NCBI GenBank assembly: GCA_902574225.1
Contig: CACGMO010000001.1
Location: 81,559-145,558 of the forward strand
Length of the DNA stretch: 64,000 nucleotides
Origin: an uncultured Alphaproteobacteria bacterium
Lineage (GTDB): Bacteria > Pseudomonadota > Alphaproteobacteria > Rhodobacterales > Rhodobacteraceae
Direction of reading: 5' to 3'
Shown: piece after piece, positions 29,315 through 39,239 of the stretch
Position numbering within the stretch: position 1 is the stretch's first letter
Layout of the letters: each line of letters opens with the position of its first letter
The notes under the pieces: model-generated
What the model was told of the DNA's origin: nothing
Database searches by the model: none
What the model saw: the letters and a program-made list of their open reading frames with translations, nothing else
Position numbers and translations under genes: made by a program

Positions 29315-29800
29315 TTATGGTTCTATAATTACTAGTGGTGTGTCAAACTCAACAGGACTTTCATTATTTACTAATATTTCTTTTACCGTTCCTTCGATTG
29401 TTGAGGGAATTTGGTTCATTGTTTTCATTGCCTCAATAATTAATATTGTGTCGCCTTTCTTTAACTTTTTACCAACTTGAATAAACGTTGGTTCTTCTGG
29501 TGAAGGCGACAAATAAACTGTCCCAACCATAGGGGATTTAATAACATTGAGATTTTCTGTTGAAATTTTAGATTTTTCTTCCAGAACAAGTCCCTCGGTC
29601 TGAATAGAACTATTATCGACTTTAACTGCCTTTCTTTCCTGTGAATGAGCGACCGAAACGGAGTTATTGATCTTTATTTTGAGTCTGTGTTTATCCGTTA
29701 AAGTACGTGATACTTCTAAAGAAGATAAGTTTTTATCTTTTATTGTTTTAACAAGGTAATCAATGAAAGATTTTTCAATTTCTAAATCATTTTTTTTCAT
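29315..29800 (-). CDS. accB: Biotin carboxyl carrier protein of acetyl-CoA carboxylase
   Basis: Carries biotin between carboxylase and transferase. I use the ATG at 29798-29800 (161 aa), giving MKKNDLEIEKSF; the open frame also reaches a TTG at 29815. A variable N-terminal region is followed by a linker and the biotinyl domain (about residues 85-161). The biotin-accepting Lys lies in IEAMKTMN, where the usual Val after the Lys is Thr. A perfect AT-rich inverted repeat lies 49-69 bp upstream. Confidence 0.95.
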   Translation of the reverse strand: MKKNDLEIEKSFIDYLVKTIKDKNLSSLEVSRTLTDKHRLKIKINNSVSVAHSQERKAVKVDNSSIQTEGLVLEEKSKISTENLNVIKSPMVGTVYLSPSPEEPTFIQVGKKLKKGDTILIIEAMKTMNQIPSTIEGTVKEILVNNESPVEFDTPLVIIEP

Positions 29801-29901
29801 AGCTTGAGCTCGCAATAATGTACAATGTTGGGTGAAAATAACATGGTTGATTATATTATCAATATAATCTTTACAACTATGGATTTATCAATTTTTAAGG
29901 A

Positions 29902-32124
29902 TTAACGGTCCCACCAACCCTTTTTTCCCATTTTTGCATTTTTAACATTATCATCCTTCTCTATTGATTTATTATCATTAGTTTTTAGTCCCTCTATTGT
30001 CTTTTTTGCACTAGCTTTAGTACGCGGTTTTGCCGCTTTTTCCTTTTTCGTGCTAAGTGTGGTACCTGTAGTCTCTGTTTGGCCTTCAATACCTTTAACA
30101 GTAGATTTGTCCAAATTTTTGTTCCCTATTGGAGGTGATAATTCTGCCTCTTTATCGTATGCTGAATTTTGTATAATACTTGTCTCGTTAGCTTGCACTG
30201 ATGTTTCTATTTCTTTTTGGTGTCTTCTTTTTCTTTTCCTTTTTCGCTTTTTGTATTCTTCAGAATCTTCTCTACTATTTCCACTATTATTGTTATTGGA
30301 TGTCTTGTGATCGTGTACGCTTGCAAAATTTTCTTTTTTATTTTCTTTTTCTTTCTTGTTAGCTCTTTGTTTGTTGTTCTCTGTATTTTTCTTTACTCGC
30401 TTATCATCAAGTGGTGTTTCTATTAAATAATGCGGAGAAATTAAATTAGATTCTGCATGCAATTCTATTGTAATTTGATATCGGTTCTCGATTAAAATTA
30501 TGTGATCTCTTTTATAATTAATCAAAAAATTTGTTGTCTGGACTGGGGCCTTTACTTTTAGAACATCCTTCATTCTTGCTGATGACCCTTCTTTATCTAG
30601 GTCTCTCAATATTTGGAGAGCTAATGACTCATCAGAGCGAGTGGAGCCAGTGCCATGACAAAAGGAACATGGCATTGTAGTTGACTCTAGCATTCCTGGC
30701 CTCAATCTTTGTCGTGACATTTCGAGTAGGCCAAAAGACGAAATTCTTCCAATTTGTATTCTTGCTCTGTCAAGACTAATGCACTCTTTTATCTTTTTTT
30801 CCACAGCAATATTATTTTTTCTTTCCTCCATATCTATGAAATCAATAACAATAAGGCCTGCTAAATCCCTTAATTTAAGTTGCCTGGCTATTTCTGAAGC
30901 GGCCTCCATATTTGTCTTAAGTGCAGTTTCCTCTATACTCCGTTCCTTTGTTGCTCTCCCAGAGTTCACATCAATTGCTACTAAGGCTTCTGTTATTCCA
31001 ATAACGATATAACCTCCTGATTTTAGCTGCACAATGGGATTAAACATTTCTTGAAGATAATTTTCAACTTCATAAAATGTAAATATAGGCACCTTACCAT
31101 CATATTTTTTGACATACTTTGCATGTGATGGCATCAATAGCTTAAGATACGACTTGGCTTCCTTGTAAGCCTCTTCTCCTTCAACAACTATTTCTTTGAT
31201 ATCTCTATCATATAAGTCTCTAATAGCCCTTTTTATTAAGTTTCCCTCGGCATGAATAAGAGTTGGAGCTATAGAGCTCAATGTTTGCTCCCTGATTGAT
31301 TCCCAGCCCTTTAGTAAAAAATCATAGTCTCTTCTAATTTCAGTTTTTGTTCGATTTCCGCCAGCTGTACGAATAATTAAACCGCTGTTGGGTTTTATAT
31401 TTAAATCTTCGATAATTTTTTTGAGCTTAACACGATCTTTAAGTACAGTTATTTTCTTTGAAATTCCTCCACCCCTCGACGTATTAGGCATCAGAACGCA
31501 GTATCTTCCAGCTATAGAAAGATAAGTTGTTAAAGCGGCCCCTTTGTTTCCTCGTTCTTCCTTTGTTACCTGTACCAGTAATATTTGACGAACCTTGATT
31601 ACCTCTTGAATTTTATATTTCCTTTGAAAAGGTCTTTTTGCTGAGAAAGGGTCTTCTTCTAAAATTTCAGCAGAATTATCTTTATTTCTATCATTAACTA
31701 CATAAGTATCATTCGGGTGCAACTCGTTTTCTGATCTGTGATTGAAAGAACCCTCTAGGCTAGGAGATTCATCCATACCGTTGAAAGGTCCTTCTTCTTT
31801 AATTGTATCCATCTCGTTTTCATGAATACTTTCTTCTGCTGCTAACTGTTCTGCCAATAAGGCCTCTTTGTCAGCTAATGGTATTTGGTAGTAATCGGGA
31901 TGTATTTCTGAAAATGCTAGAAAGCCGTGCCTATTACCACCGTAATCAAGAAAAGCTGCCTGTAGAGATGGTTCAACTCTGGTTACCTTAGCGAGGTATA
32001 TGTTTCCTGTAATTTGTGCTTTTTCATTGCTCTCAAAATCAAAATCGTGAGTTTGAGATGACTCTGCAACCACAACTCTGGTTTCTTCAGGATGCGCAGC
32101 ATCGATAAGTAGTTTCTTTTCCAT
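29902..32124 (-). CDS. rne: Ribonuclease E
   Basis: Essential endoribonuclease that starts mRNA decay and processes rRNA. It has 740 aa, short compared with the E. coli enzyme. Seen: an N-terminal S1 domain (split by an acidic insertion of about 80 residues), the RNase H-like/5'-sensor core, catalytic residues in EALVAIDVNSGRAT and IVIDFIDMEE, and the zinc-link motif PCSFCHGTG. The C-terminal 200 residues are Lys/Glu/Asn-rich and low-complexity, typical of the degradosome scaffold, ending in KKGWWDR. It is divergent from prfB. Confidence 0.96.
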   Translation of the reverse strand: MEKKLLIDAAHPEETRVVVAESSQTHDFDFESNEKAQITGNIYLAKVTRVEPSLQAAFLDYGGNRHGFLAFSEIHPDYYQIPLADKEALLAEQLAAEESIHENEMDTIKEEGPFNGMDESPSLEGSFNHRSENELHPNDTYVVNDRNKDNSAEILEEDPFSAKRPFQRKYKIQEVIKVRQILLVQVTKEERGNKGAALTTYLSIAGRYCVLMPNTSRGGGISKKITVLKDRVKLKKIIEDLNIKPNSGLIIRTAGGNRTKTEIRRDYDFLLKGWESIREQTLSSIAPTLIHAEGNLIKRAIRDLYDRDIKEIVVEGEEAYKEAKSYLKLLMPSHAKYVKKYDGKVPIFTFYEVENYLQEMFNPIVQLKSGGYIVIGITEALVAIDVNSGRATKERSIEETALKTNMEAASEIARQLKLRDLAGLIVIDFIDMEERKNNIAVEKKIKECISLDRARIQIGRISSFGLLEMSRQRLRPGMLESTTMPCSFCHGTGSTRSDESLALQILRDLDKEGSSARMKDVLKVKAPVQTTNFLINYKRDHIILIENRYQITIELHAESNLISPHYLIETPLDDKRVKKNTENNKQRANKKEKENKKENFASVHDHKTSNNNNSGNSREDSEEYKKRKRKRKRRHQKEIETSVQANETSIIQNSAYDKEAELSPPIGNKNLDKSTVKGIEGQTETTGTTLSTKKEKAAKPRTKASAKKTIEGLKTNDNKSIEKDDNVKNAKMGKKGWWDR

Positions 32125-32467
32125 TGTGAAATCTCGCCTTTAAAGGAAAGAAAATAAATTTTTATTATTTTTTCCTGTTTAAACAAATGTTTATCCTCAT
32201 GCCTACTTTTAATTTATCTGTAATATACAGACCTAAAAACTAGACATTGTTTAATTCTTAATTTTTGCCAAATTTTGTTATGATCATTTCTTCGGCATCT
32301 ATAAATAAAGTAAACAATTGAGATAAAATATACAAGTAATTTAGTTTTATTTTTATTTTTGTATTAGGATATGAAATAGACACATGATAGATTTTATTTG
32401 TTTCCATTATAGAACTAATGTCTACTAACTTATCATTCTTATAATTATTTTGCTATCGAGCTTTTTT
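32125..32467. other. Divergent rne/prfB intergenic region
   Basis: A 343-bp AT-rich stretch that must carry the rne leader and the prfB promoter. It contains T-rich blocks and a short TGTTTAAACA palindrome at 32177-32186. I see no clear -35/-10 pair, riboswitch or ORF. The rne 5' region elsewhere is often a target of self-cleavage, but nothing specific to that is visible here. Confidence 0.5.
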
Positions 32468-33565
32468 ATGAGTGCAGAAATACAAAAATATATTTTAGAG
32501 ATCTCCAACTCCTTAAACTTAATCTCAAGAAGGATTGAGTTTGAGACACTTCAAGACAGAATATCTAGCAAGACTTCAGAATGTGAGAACCCCGAAATAT
32601 GGAAAGATCAAGCTTTAGCCAAATCTTTAATGAGAGAGAGACAGGCATTATTGGAGCGGTTTGAAACCTTTAATAAACTCCAAAATGAGTTTAATGATAT
32701 CAAGACTCTTTTTGAGATCGGATCCGAAGAAAAAGATGAGTCGCTTATGATTGAATTAGAAAATTCGTTTTCAAAATTAAAAAATGAGGTTTCAGAAGTA
32801 GAGGTCCTATCTTTGCTTGATGGCGAAGCGGACGCAAATGATGCTTTCTTAGAAATAAACTCTGGAGCTGGAGGCACCGAAAGCTGTGACTGGGCGCAAA
32901 TGCTCGCTAGGATGTATTTTAGGTGGGCTGAAAAGAAAAAATACAAAATTCAGCTAATTTCTGAGAGCCAAGGTGAGGAAGCTGGTATTAAATCATGTTG
33001 TTATAAGATCATTGGAAATAACGCATACGGTTGGTTAAGAGCAGAAAGCGGGGTCCATCGTCTGGTTCGTATTTCTCCTTTTGATAGCTCATCAAGAAGG
33101 CATACGTCATTTTCCTCCGTATGGGTATATCCAGTAGTAGATGATAACTTTGACATAGAAATTAATCCCTCAGACCTGAGAATTGATACCTTTAGATCTT
33201 CCGGCCCAGGTGGGCAGCATGCAAATAAAACAGATTCTGCTGTTAGAATAACTCATTTGCCAACCGGAATCGTCGTGACAAGTTCTGAAAAATCTCAACA
33301 TCAAAACAGAGCAAATTGCATGTCAGCTTTAAAATCTAGATTATATGAATTAGAGATGCGTAGAAGGAATGAAAGCATTCAAGAAAGTCATAATCAGAAG
33401 GGTGAAGCAGGTTGGGGAAATCAAATTAGATCTTATGTTCTTCACCCTTATCAAATGGTTAAGGATTTGAGAAGTGGAGAAGAAAGTAGCGATACTCAAA
33501 GGATTCTGGATGGTGATTTAGACCGTTTTATGTCTTCAGTCTTATCTTTAGATTCTTCTAGATAG
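32468..33565 (+). CDS. prfB: Peptide chain release factor 2
   Basis: Recognises UGA and UAA stop codons and triggers peptide release. The ATG at 32468 gives 365 aa; the frame also has a TTG at 32450. The codon-recognition tripeptide SPF is in RISPFDSSSRRHTSF, and the catalytic GGQ is in SSGPGGQHANKTDSAVR. There is no in-frame UGA with a slippery site near codon 25, so this gene lacks the programmed +1 frameshift found in many bacteria. Its stop codon abuts the stop of the bactofilin gene with no gap. Confidence 0.97.
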   Translation: MSAEIQKYILEISNSLNLISRRIEFETLQDRISSKTSECENPEIWKDQALAKSLMRERQALLERFETFNKLQNEFNDIKTLFEIGSEEKDESLMIELENSFSKLKNEVSEVEVLSLLDGEADANDAFLEINSGAGGTESCDWAQMLARMYFRWAEKKKYKIQLISESQGEEAGIKSCCYKIIGNNAYGWLRAESGVHRLVRISPFDSSSRRHTSFSSVWVYPVVDDNFDIEINPSDLRIDTFRSSGPGGQHANKTDSAVRITHLPTGIVVTSSEKSQHQNRANCMSALKSRLYELEMRRRNESIQESHNQKGEAGWGNQIRSYVLHPYQMVKDLRSGEESSDTQRILDGDLDRFMSSVLSLDSSR

Positions 33566-34045
33566 TTATTTCTTTTTGTCTGGTATATTTTCAAACGGAT
33601 TATCTGATCGCTGAACTGTACCCTCAAAATGTGCACCGCTTTCGATCGCTATTGCTTTGTGTATTATATCACCTTGTACTCTCGCTTTGTTTGTAAGACG
33701 TACCTTAAGACCGCGTACGCAACCAATCACATTCCCATTAATAATAACATCATCTGCTATTATTTCTCCCTTTATCCTGGATGTTTCGCCCACGGTAAGC
33801 AAGTGAGCTTGAATATCACCTTCTATGATACCTTCTATCTGAACATCTCCGGAGGTAAGAAGGTTTCCCTTTACTTTCAGATCACTTGACAGAACTGATG
33901 GAGGAACTTTTGTAAAAACCTTATCATCTGTGGTCACACCAGTGGGCTCTTTTCTGGGAGAAACTGTATCTGGGTCTTTAGGCGGCACTGGGACAGGAGC
34001 CACTATCATATCTTTATTTTCGGGTTTTTTTGATTTTTTAAACAT
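33566..34045 (-). CDS. Bactofilin
   Basis: A 159-aa polymer-forming cytoskeletal protein. The central beta-helix domain (about residues 55-145) shows the repeating hydrophobic-Gly pattern: LKVKGNLLTSGDVQIEGIIE, then IKGEIIADDVIINGNVIG and RLTNKARVQGDIIH. The N-terminal 50 residues are proline-rich and probably disordered. Bactofilins form filaments that organise cell-wall enzymes. The M23 peptidase often found next to it is not here. Confidence 0.93.
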   Translation of the reverse strand: MFKKSKKPENKDMIVAPVPVPPKDPDTVSPRKEPTGVTTDDKVFTKVPPSVLSSDLKVKGNLLTSGDVQIEGIIEGDIQAHLLTVGETSRIKGEIIADDVIINGNVIGCVRGLKVRLTNKARVQGDIIHKAIAIESGAHFEGTVQRSDNPFENIPDKKK

Positions 34046-34366
34046 ATCCGTGCCTCTATATTTGATTATTACGATTGAATGTCTTAGCTATTTTCTCAGA
34101 AATCATAATTTTTGTGTCTCTTATGATATTATCTTGTCAAATTGGGTTGTTAATTAAAAAATCAGAAAATTGCTAATGTTTATTTTTATTTAGTTTAGTC
34201 ATTACGCCTATTAAAATATTTATTTTTATGCGCAATTGAAAATTTAAACTATCTTTTTCCTGGATACAATTGATTTTTGGACAAAAAAGGGGCGAGAGGA
34301 GTTTTGATCACTTTTTTTAGATTTAATAAAGTATGCCTTCACCAAAAAGCAAGTGCATTCTTTCAA
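34046..34366. other. Intergenic region upstream of bactofilin
   Basis: A 321-bp AT-rich gap between two minus-strand genes. It should hold the end of the bcp transcript and the bactofilin promoter. I see no clear terminator hairpin, ORF or known RNA motif. Confidence 0.5.
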
Positions 34367-34849
34367 TTATAGATCTCTAATCAATTCTTGATACTTATCA
34401 AATACCTCGTTAACGTGTCCGTCAACCTTAACTTTTCTCCAGATATATTTTACGCTTAAGCTCTCATCAATTAAGAATGTTGACCTTTCTGCACCCATGT
34501 ATTTTTTTCCATACATAGATTTTTCTTTCCAAGCATTAAGACTCTGAATAAGTTGTGTCTGAGGGTCAGATATCAAGGGAAATTGCAAATTAAGCTTTTT
34601 GGAAAATGATGTATGGCTTGCTAAAGTATCTTTGGATACCCCAAAAATTCTTACCCCTGCAGATTCAAACTCGGAATATCTTTCATTAAAGTCGCTTGCT
34701 TCTCTGGTGCATCCGGAAGTATTGTCTTTAGGGTATATGAACAAAATAGCCCACTTTCCGAGTAAATCACTATCGCTGCATGTTTCTACCTTTGTTGCCT
34801 CCAAGCTAAAACTCGGAAGTTTATCATTCAAGCTTATCTCTTTCACCAT
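34367..34849 (-). CDS. bcp: Thioredoxin-dependent peroxiredoxin, Bcp/PrxQ type
   Basis: Reduces hydroperoxides in the cytoplasm. It has 160 aa with a thioredoxin fold. The peroxidatic Cys47 is in NTSGCTREASDF. The usual PrxQ resolving Cys five residues later is Ser here, and the only other Cys is Cys24, so the enzyme may work as a 1-Cys type or use another partner. It is divergent from the large AsmA-like gene, a pairing common in Alphaproteobacteria. Confidence 0.93.
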   Translation of the reverse strand: MVKEISLNDKLPSFSLEATKVETCSDSDLLGKWAILFIYPKDNTSGCTREASDFNERYSEFESAGVRIFGVSKDTLASHTSFSKKLNLQFPLISDPQTQLIQSLNAWKEKSMYGKKYMGAERSTFLIDESLSVKYIWRKVKVDGHVNEVFDKYQELIRDL

Positions 34850-34936
34850 ATCTGTCTATATCCTTACTTTTTAATAGGTTAGCTTATTCATGTGGTTTAT
34901 ATTGAAGCTATGTTTCACGACTAATCAAGGATATAA

Positions 34937-37900
34937 GTGAATAAATTAAATAAACAAGGGATCAATATTTTGAAAACTTTTTTTTCGAATACAGGAAGAC
35001 GTATTTCTTTGTTTGTTTCGCTAACACTAATGCTGTTGCTTTCTGGTGCTCTAGTATCATCAATTTTCCTATCCGACTCAACACTCAACAAATTGGCACA
35101 ATCCAATTATTTTCAAAATAAAATGATGCAAGTTTTAGAAGAGAATAATATTTATTCAAATGGATCAATATCAATTACATTTAATAATTTTAATAGTGCT
35201 CATATAACTTTAAAGGAAGGTAAACTTTCTAGTTTCCATGACTTGGTTGGGCATGACATCAAGTTAAAAGTTGATTTTTTAAAATATTGGTTTGGCTCAC
35301 GTTTTATTGATGAAGTCTTTATAAAGAGAATAGATTATCGCGCACCTGACAGTTTAAGTGAAAACCTTAATAAAGGAAATAGTGTCAGTTTCAAATCCCT
35401 AACTCAGTCTATGTACATTTTTCTAAACAAAATTGAATCAGATTCAATTTTAGTCGATAAAGGAACGCTAAAATTACAAAATCAAATATTTAATTTCGAA
35501 AAGATCTTTCTTTTCAAAGATAAAAAATCATTAACTGCAAAAGCTATATTGAAGTTTAAACCAAATGGCAACGAAATGACTTATGCAGCAAAAGTCAATT
35601 TTTCATTAAATCCTGAAAATATTCTTGTATTTAATGTTGATCTGCAAGAATTTGATTATAACAGTTTTATTTCTTTGAAAGATGTTCCAAAAGTGCTTCG
35701 TTTATTTTTAGGTAGGCTTACGGAAATCTCGGATTTTTCTGATAAAAAAAGGAATACAGTTAAATTGGTGGGTAGCTATAATATAAATTCAACTACTCTC
35801 AACTTAGAAGCAACTGACACTTCTAATCAATTTAAGTTAAACTCAAGTATCAATATTTTGGAGTCGTTTGAAAGCAACGACCTATTATTCAAAAAGATTG
35901 AGCTAGTATTTGGAGATTACGCTCTCTTTGCGTCTGATTTTAGTTTTAATTTTGTTGAACGTACATTTGAGGTGAATGTTAAAAAAGTTTTAGTCCCTTA
36001 TGAAAACATTTCTGTTTTCTCAAAAGAGTTTAAAGTTTTTGGTATTTTCCCTTTGAAAGAAGGAATTATTTCCAAAATAAATATTTTAGGAGAGAATTCT
36101 TCTAATTTAAAAGCTAGCTTGGAGATAATACAATCTTCAGATTTATTAGATAATGAACAAACATCTTTTGACTTTTTTGTAAAGTTGGATTCGTTGCAAA
36201 AAATGAGAATTAGTAATTTTGGAGGGCTATTAGATTTTTTTTCCACAGAAAAAAATATAAATATAAGTTTGTCAAATGCAGATGCTAAAATCCGTCTTAA
36301 GTTTGGTGTAGGGAATGTTGAGTTAAATTCGTTTGATGGAAAAATCAATAACCTTGTGTATTTTGAAAATAACAAACCGTTGTTAGAATTAGAAGGTATC
36401 GATCTTGAGGGAAATCTAACGCAAGGTTATGCAGCCATTAGTTCGGTGACCAAGATAGAGCCACGTATAAATTCATATAGTGATGTTAAAGTAGAATTTA
36501 GCTCAAACGGGAATATTGAGGATAAGAAGGAGATCACCTTGTCTTTTAGGTCAAAACTTAGTGGTCTTATTTCCCTGGTACCGAAGATAAAAACTGATTT
36601 AACATGGCTAAATTCTTTTGCTCGTTCTCAGGGAGAGAAGGAACTGTCATTTACATACTCAAAAGCAATTGAATTTAAAGAGATTGAAAAGTTTTTCAGT
36701 CCTGAAGAAAATATGTTTGAGCTTAATATTGATGATTTATTAATTCCTGTCAGTGCTCAGAATTCGATTAACTTGGCTGCACTCAATCTCAAGGGTGTTG
36801 GGAATACGATTTTTTTTGACGTAGTGATGGCAACTAACAATAGAAAAATCACTGGTTCTATCAATAATTGGCTATCCAATATTTACAGTAAAGAAAAAGC
36901 TAGCAGTCTTATTGTAGTTTTTGATAACCTTAATTCCAAGACGCTTTTTCCAGAGTTCTCAACTTTTAATGTCAATGGTCCTCTGAAACTAACTTTTTCT
37001 ACTACAGAAAAAGACGATAATTTTTTATTTCGAAGCAGAATTGACCTCACAAAAGCAGATGTTTATGTCCCAGCCATTGGTCTAAAAAAATCGAAAGGCA
37101 AATATGGTCACTTGAAATTAGATTTTATCAAAGAGAATAGATCTTTGTTTGAGTACTCTCAAAATGATGTTTTAGTGTCAGGAACTGCTTCACATAAATC
37201 GATTTTTGAAATTAAAAAAGTAAATTATTCAAACATTACGACGCCTGATATTCGAATAAAAAACGCAACTTTTCAAAGATTTGGTGAGTATAATCAATTT
37301 AAGACCAATAAAGGAACTATTAGCTTAGAGTTTTTAATGCGCTTAAGCTTCAAGAAAAAGAAGATACCTCTTGACTTTATTTTTAGCGATATTTTTGTAA
37401 CTTTTAAAAAAAACAAATTTTTAGACTCTCTTAAGGGAGAAATCCGATCTTTTGAAGGGCTTAGAGGATATGCTAAGGCAAAATCTTCATCGAAATCAAA
37501 TCTCGAAATCACTATCAGTCCACATAAGCATAATGGAATAACTTTGATTATTTCAGGAAACGATGCTGGTGAGTTTTTAAGAAGAGGGAAATACTATGAA
37601 AACGGTTACGGTGGTTTATTTAAGGCATCGATTTTTTACAAGAATAGAGGCAAAATGTCGGGATCTTTGCAAATTGAAGAATTTAGAATAAAGAACGCTC
37701 CTGTTCTAGCTCAGATTATTTCATCTGCTAGTATTATAGGATTGCTTGACAATCTAAATGGAAATGGACTGCTGTTTACTAAAATAGAAGGGTCATTTGA
37801 TTATAAGGATGGTGAGCTAACCCTAAATGATGGTGTGGCAGTTGGCCCATCACTCGGACTTACAATGGCTGGATACGAACGATATGGAAAAGAGCAGAAT

Positions 37901-38134
37901 ACAATAAACGTAAATGGCCTTGTTTCCCCAGTATACATAATAAACGGAGTGGTAAAAGCTATTCCATTAATAGGGAAGGTCTTAGGAGGAGAAAAAGGTG
38001 AAGGTGTATTCGGAGTTTCATATAAAGTTCAGGGCAACTCAGGCAACCCAAGAGTTTTAGTAAACCCTTTGTCGATACTTACGCCAGGCGTATTCAGAAA
38101 AATATTTAATATCGAAGAAAACGGTAATAAGTGA
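34937..38134 (+). CDS. Large AsmA/YhdP-like membrane-anchored protein (DUF3971)
   Basis: A 1065-aa protein with one N-terminal membrane helix (about residues 16-42) and a long, beta-rich periplasmic part. The C-terminal AsmA-type end is clear: VGPSLGLTMAGYERY, NVNGLVSPVYIINGVVKAIP, then IGKVLGGEKGEGVFGVSYKV and VNPLSILTPG. Such proteins bridge inner and outer membrane and are thought to move phospholipids. The start is a GTG with AAGGA five bases upstream. The gene overlaps queA by one base (TGATG). Confidence 0.85.
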   Translation: MNKLNKQGINILKTFFSNTGRRISLFVSLTLMLLLSGALVSSIFLSDSTLNKLAQSNYFQNKMMQVLEENNIYSNGSISITFNNFNSAHITLKEGKLSSFHDLVGHDIKLKVDFLKYWFGSRFIDEVFIKRIDYRAPDSLSENLNKGNSVSFKSLTQSMYIFLNKIESDSILVDKGTLKLQNQIFNFEKIFLFKDKKSLTAKAILKFKPNGNEMTYAAKVNFSLNPENILVFNVDLQEFDYNSFISLKDVPKVLRLFLGRLTEISDFSDKKRNTVKLVGSYNINSTTLNLEATDTSNQFKLNSSINILESFESNDLLFKKIELVFGDYALFASDFSFNFVERTFEVNVKKVLVPYENISVFSKEFKVFGIFPLKEGIISKINILGENSSNLKASLEIIQSSDLLDNEQTSFDFFVKLDSLQKMRISNFGGLLDFFSTEKNINISLSNADAKIRLKFGVGNVELNSFDGKINNLVYFENNKPLLELEGIDLEGNLTQGYAAISSVTKIEPRINSYSDVKVEFSSNGNIEDKKEITLSFRSKLSGLISLVPKIKTDLTWLNSFARSQGEKELSFTYSKAIEFKEIEKFFSPEENMFELNIDDLLIPVSAQNSINLAALNLKGVGNTIFFDVVMATNNRKITGSINNWLSNIYSKEKASSLIVVFDNLNSKTLFPEFSTFNVNGPLKLTFSTTEKDDNFLFRSRIDLTKADVYVPAIGLKKSKGKYGHLKLDFIKENRSLFEYSQNDVLVSGTASHKSIFEIKKVNYSNITTPDIRIKNATFQRFGEYNQFKTNKGTISLEFLMRLSFKKKKIPLDFIFSDIFVTFKKNKFLDSLKGEIRSFEGLRGYAKAKSSSKSNLEITISPHKHNGITLIISGNDAGEFLRRGKYYENGYGGLFKASIFYKNRGKMSGSLQIEEFRIKNAPVLAQIISSASIIGLLDNLNGNGLLFTKIEGSFDYKDGELTLNDGVAVGPSLGLTMAGYERYGKEQNTINVNGLVSPVYIINGVVKAIPLIGKVLGGEKGEGVFGVSYKVQGNSGNPRVLVNPLSILTPGVFRKIFNIEENGNK

Positions 38135-39186
38135 TGATCCGTGATTTAGACTCATATGACTATTCTTATCCTGATGAATTAGTTGCGTTGAATCCTTTAG
38201 CAGCCAAAGATCAGGCTAATATGCTTGTATTTAAAAAAAATAGTTTTTCTCATCAAAGAGTATGTGACCTTCTAAAATATGTTTCTTCAAGTGATTTGTT
38301 GGTTTTTAACAATACGAGGGTCATACCGTGCAGGCTTACAGGCCAAAGAGAGAGGGCATCCTCAACAAATAAAAAACCAAAAGTCAACGTTACTTTAAAT
38401 AAAGCGATTTATGGGAATGTTTGGACTACCTTTTGTAAACCATTAAAAAAACTAAAAAAAGGCGATAGAATAATTTTTTCAAAAGATTTGTCTGCTGAGG
38501 TCGTCTCAATTAACTTTGCACAATGTGTAATGAATTTTGAGTCTGGTGAGAAAAATTTAATAACTTGCTTAAAAGAGATAGGGGATATGCCTTTACCACC
38601 GTATATAATTAAAAAACGCGAACACAAAAAAGCAGATTTTAAAAGCTATCAAACTCCTTTTGCTGAAATTGATGGGTCAGTTGCCGCGCCAACAGCATCT
38701 TTGCATTTTCCAGACGATTATCTACTTCGCTTGAAGAGAAAAAATATACCCTATTGCTTTATAACCTTGCATGTTAGTGGAGGAACTTTTTTACCAATCC
38801 GCGAGAAGAACATAGATAAACACAAAATGCATTCTGAATTTGCTAGTGTTGACGAAAATGCTGCATCACAAATACGCGAGACGCTGAAAAGGGGAGGAAA
38901 ATTAATTGCCGTTGGTACAACGGTGATGAGAGTGCTAGAGAGTTCTATTTTTGTCGATAACGGCTTTCAGGCATTTAATGGATCTATTGACACCTTTATT
39001 AAGCCAGGTCACGATTTTAAAGTATGCTCAGGTTTATTTACCAATTTTCATATGCCCAAATCCACCCTTTTCATACTTGTAAATGCCTTTTTAGGTATCA
39101 AAAAAGCCAATGAGCTATATGAATTGGCAATAGAAAAAAAATATAGGCTTTTTTCGTATGGAGATTGTTGTCTCTTGTTTCCGTGA
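38134..39186 (+). CDS. queA: S-adenosylmethionine:tRNA ribosyltransferase-isomerase
   Basis: Adds the cyclopentene ring precursor to preQ1 in tRNA during queuosine synthesis. The ATG at 38134 gives 350 aa. Seen: YPDELVALNPL, the LLVFNNTRVIPCRLTG motif, DMPLPPYI, SVAAPTASLHF, TLHVSGGTFLPIREKNI and the C-terminal FHMPKSTLFILVNAF with FSYGDCCLLF. tgt, which often follows queA, is replaced here by lpdA. Confidence 0.97.
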   Translation: MIRDLDSYDYSYPDELVALNPLAAKDQANMLVFKKNSFSHQRVCDLLKYVSSSDLLVFNNTRVIPCRLTGQRERASSTNKKPKVNVTLNKAIYGNVWTTFCKPLKKLKKGDRIIFSKDLSAEVVSINFAQCVMNFESGEKNLITCLKEIGDMPLPPYIIKKREHKKADFKSYQTPFAEIDGSVAAPTASLHFPDDYLLRLKRKNIPYCFITLHVSGGTFLPIREKNIDKHKMHSEFASVDENAASQIRETLKRGGKLIAVGTTVMRVLESSIFVDNGFQAFNGSIDTFIKPGHDFKVCSGLFTNFHMPKSTLFILVNAFLGIKKANELYELAIEKKYRLFSYGDCCLLFP

Positions 39187-39239
39187 AGTTTTAATTTAAA
39201 TTTATACTTTAGGTGTTATATAGTAAGTCGGGGGTATTA

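Noticed and set aside
29849..29869. Inverted repeat GATTATATT-ATC-AATATAATC between rne and accB as the rne terminator
   Set aside because: The stem is pure AT-rich and has no T-tract on the minus strand. It might be a protein site, but nothing supports a specific call.
30217..30426. Plus-strand hydrophobic ORF opposite the rne C-terminus
   Set aside because: It is the antisense shadow of the Lys/Glu-rich RNase E tail, which gives a false Phe/Leu-rich reading.
32468..32560. Programmed +1 frameshift in prfB
   Set aside because: The gene reads through in one frame from the start, with no in-frame UGA and slippery codon near position 25.
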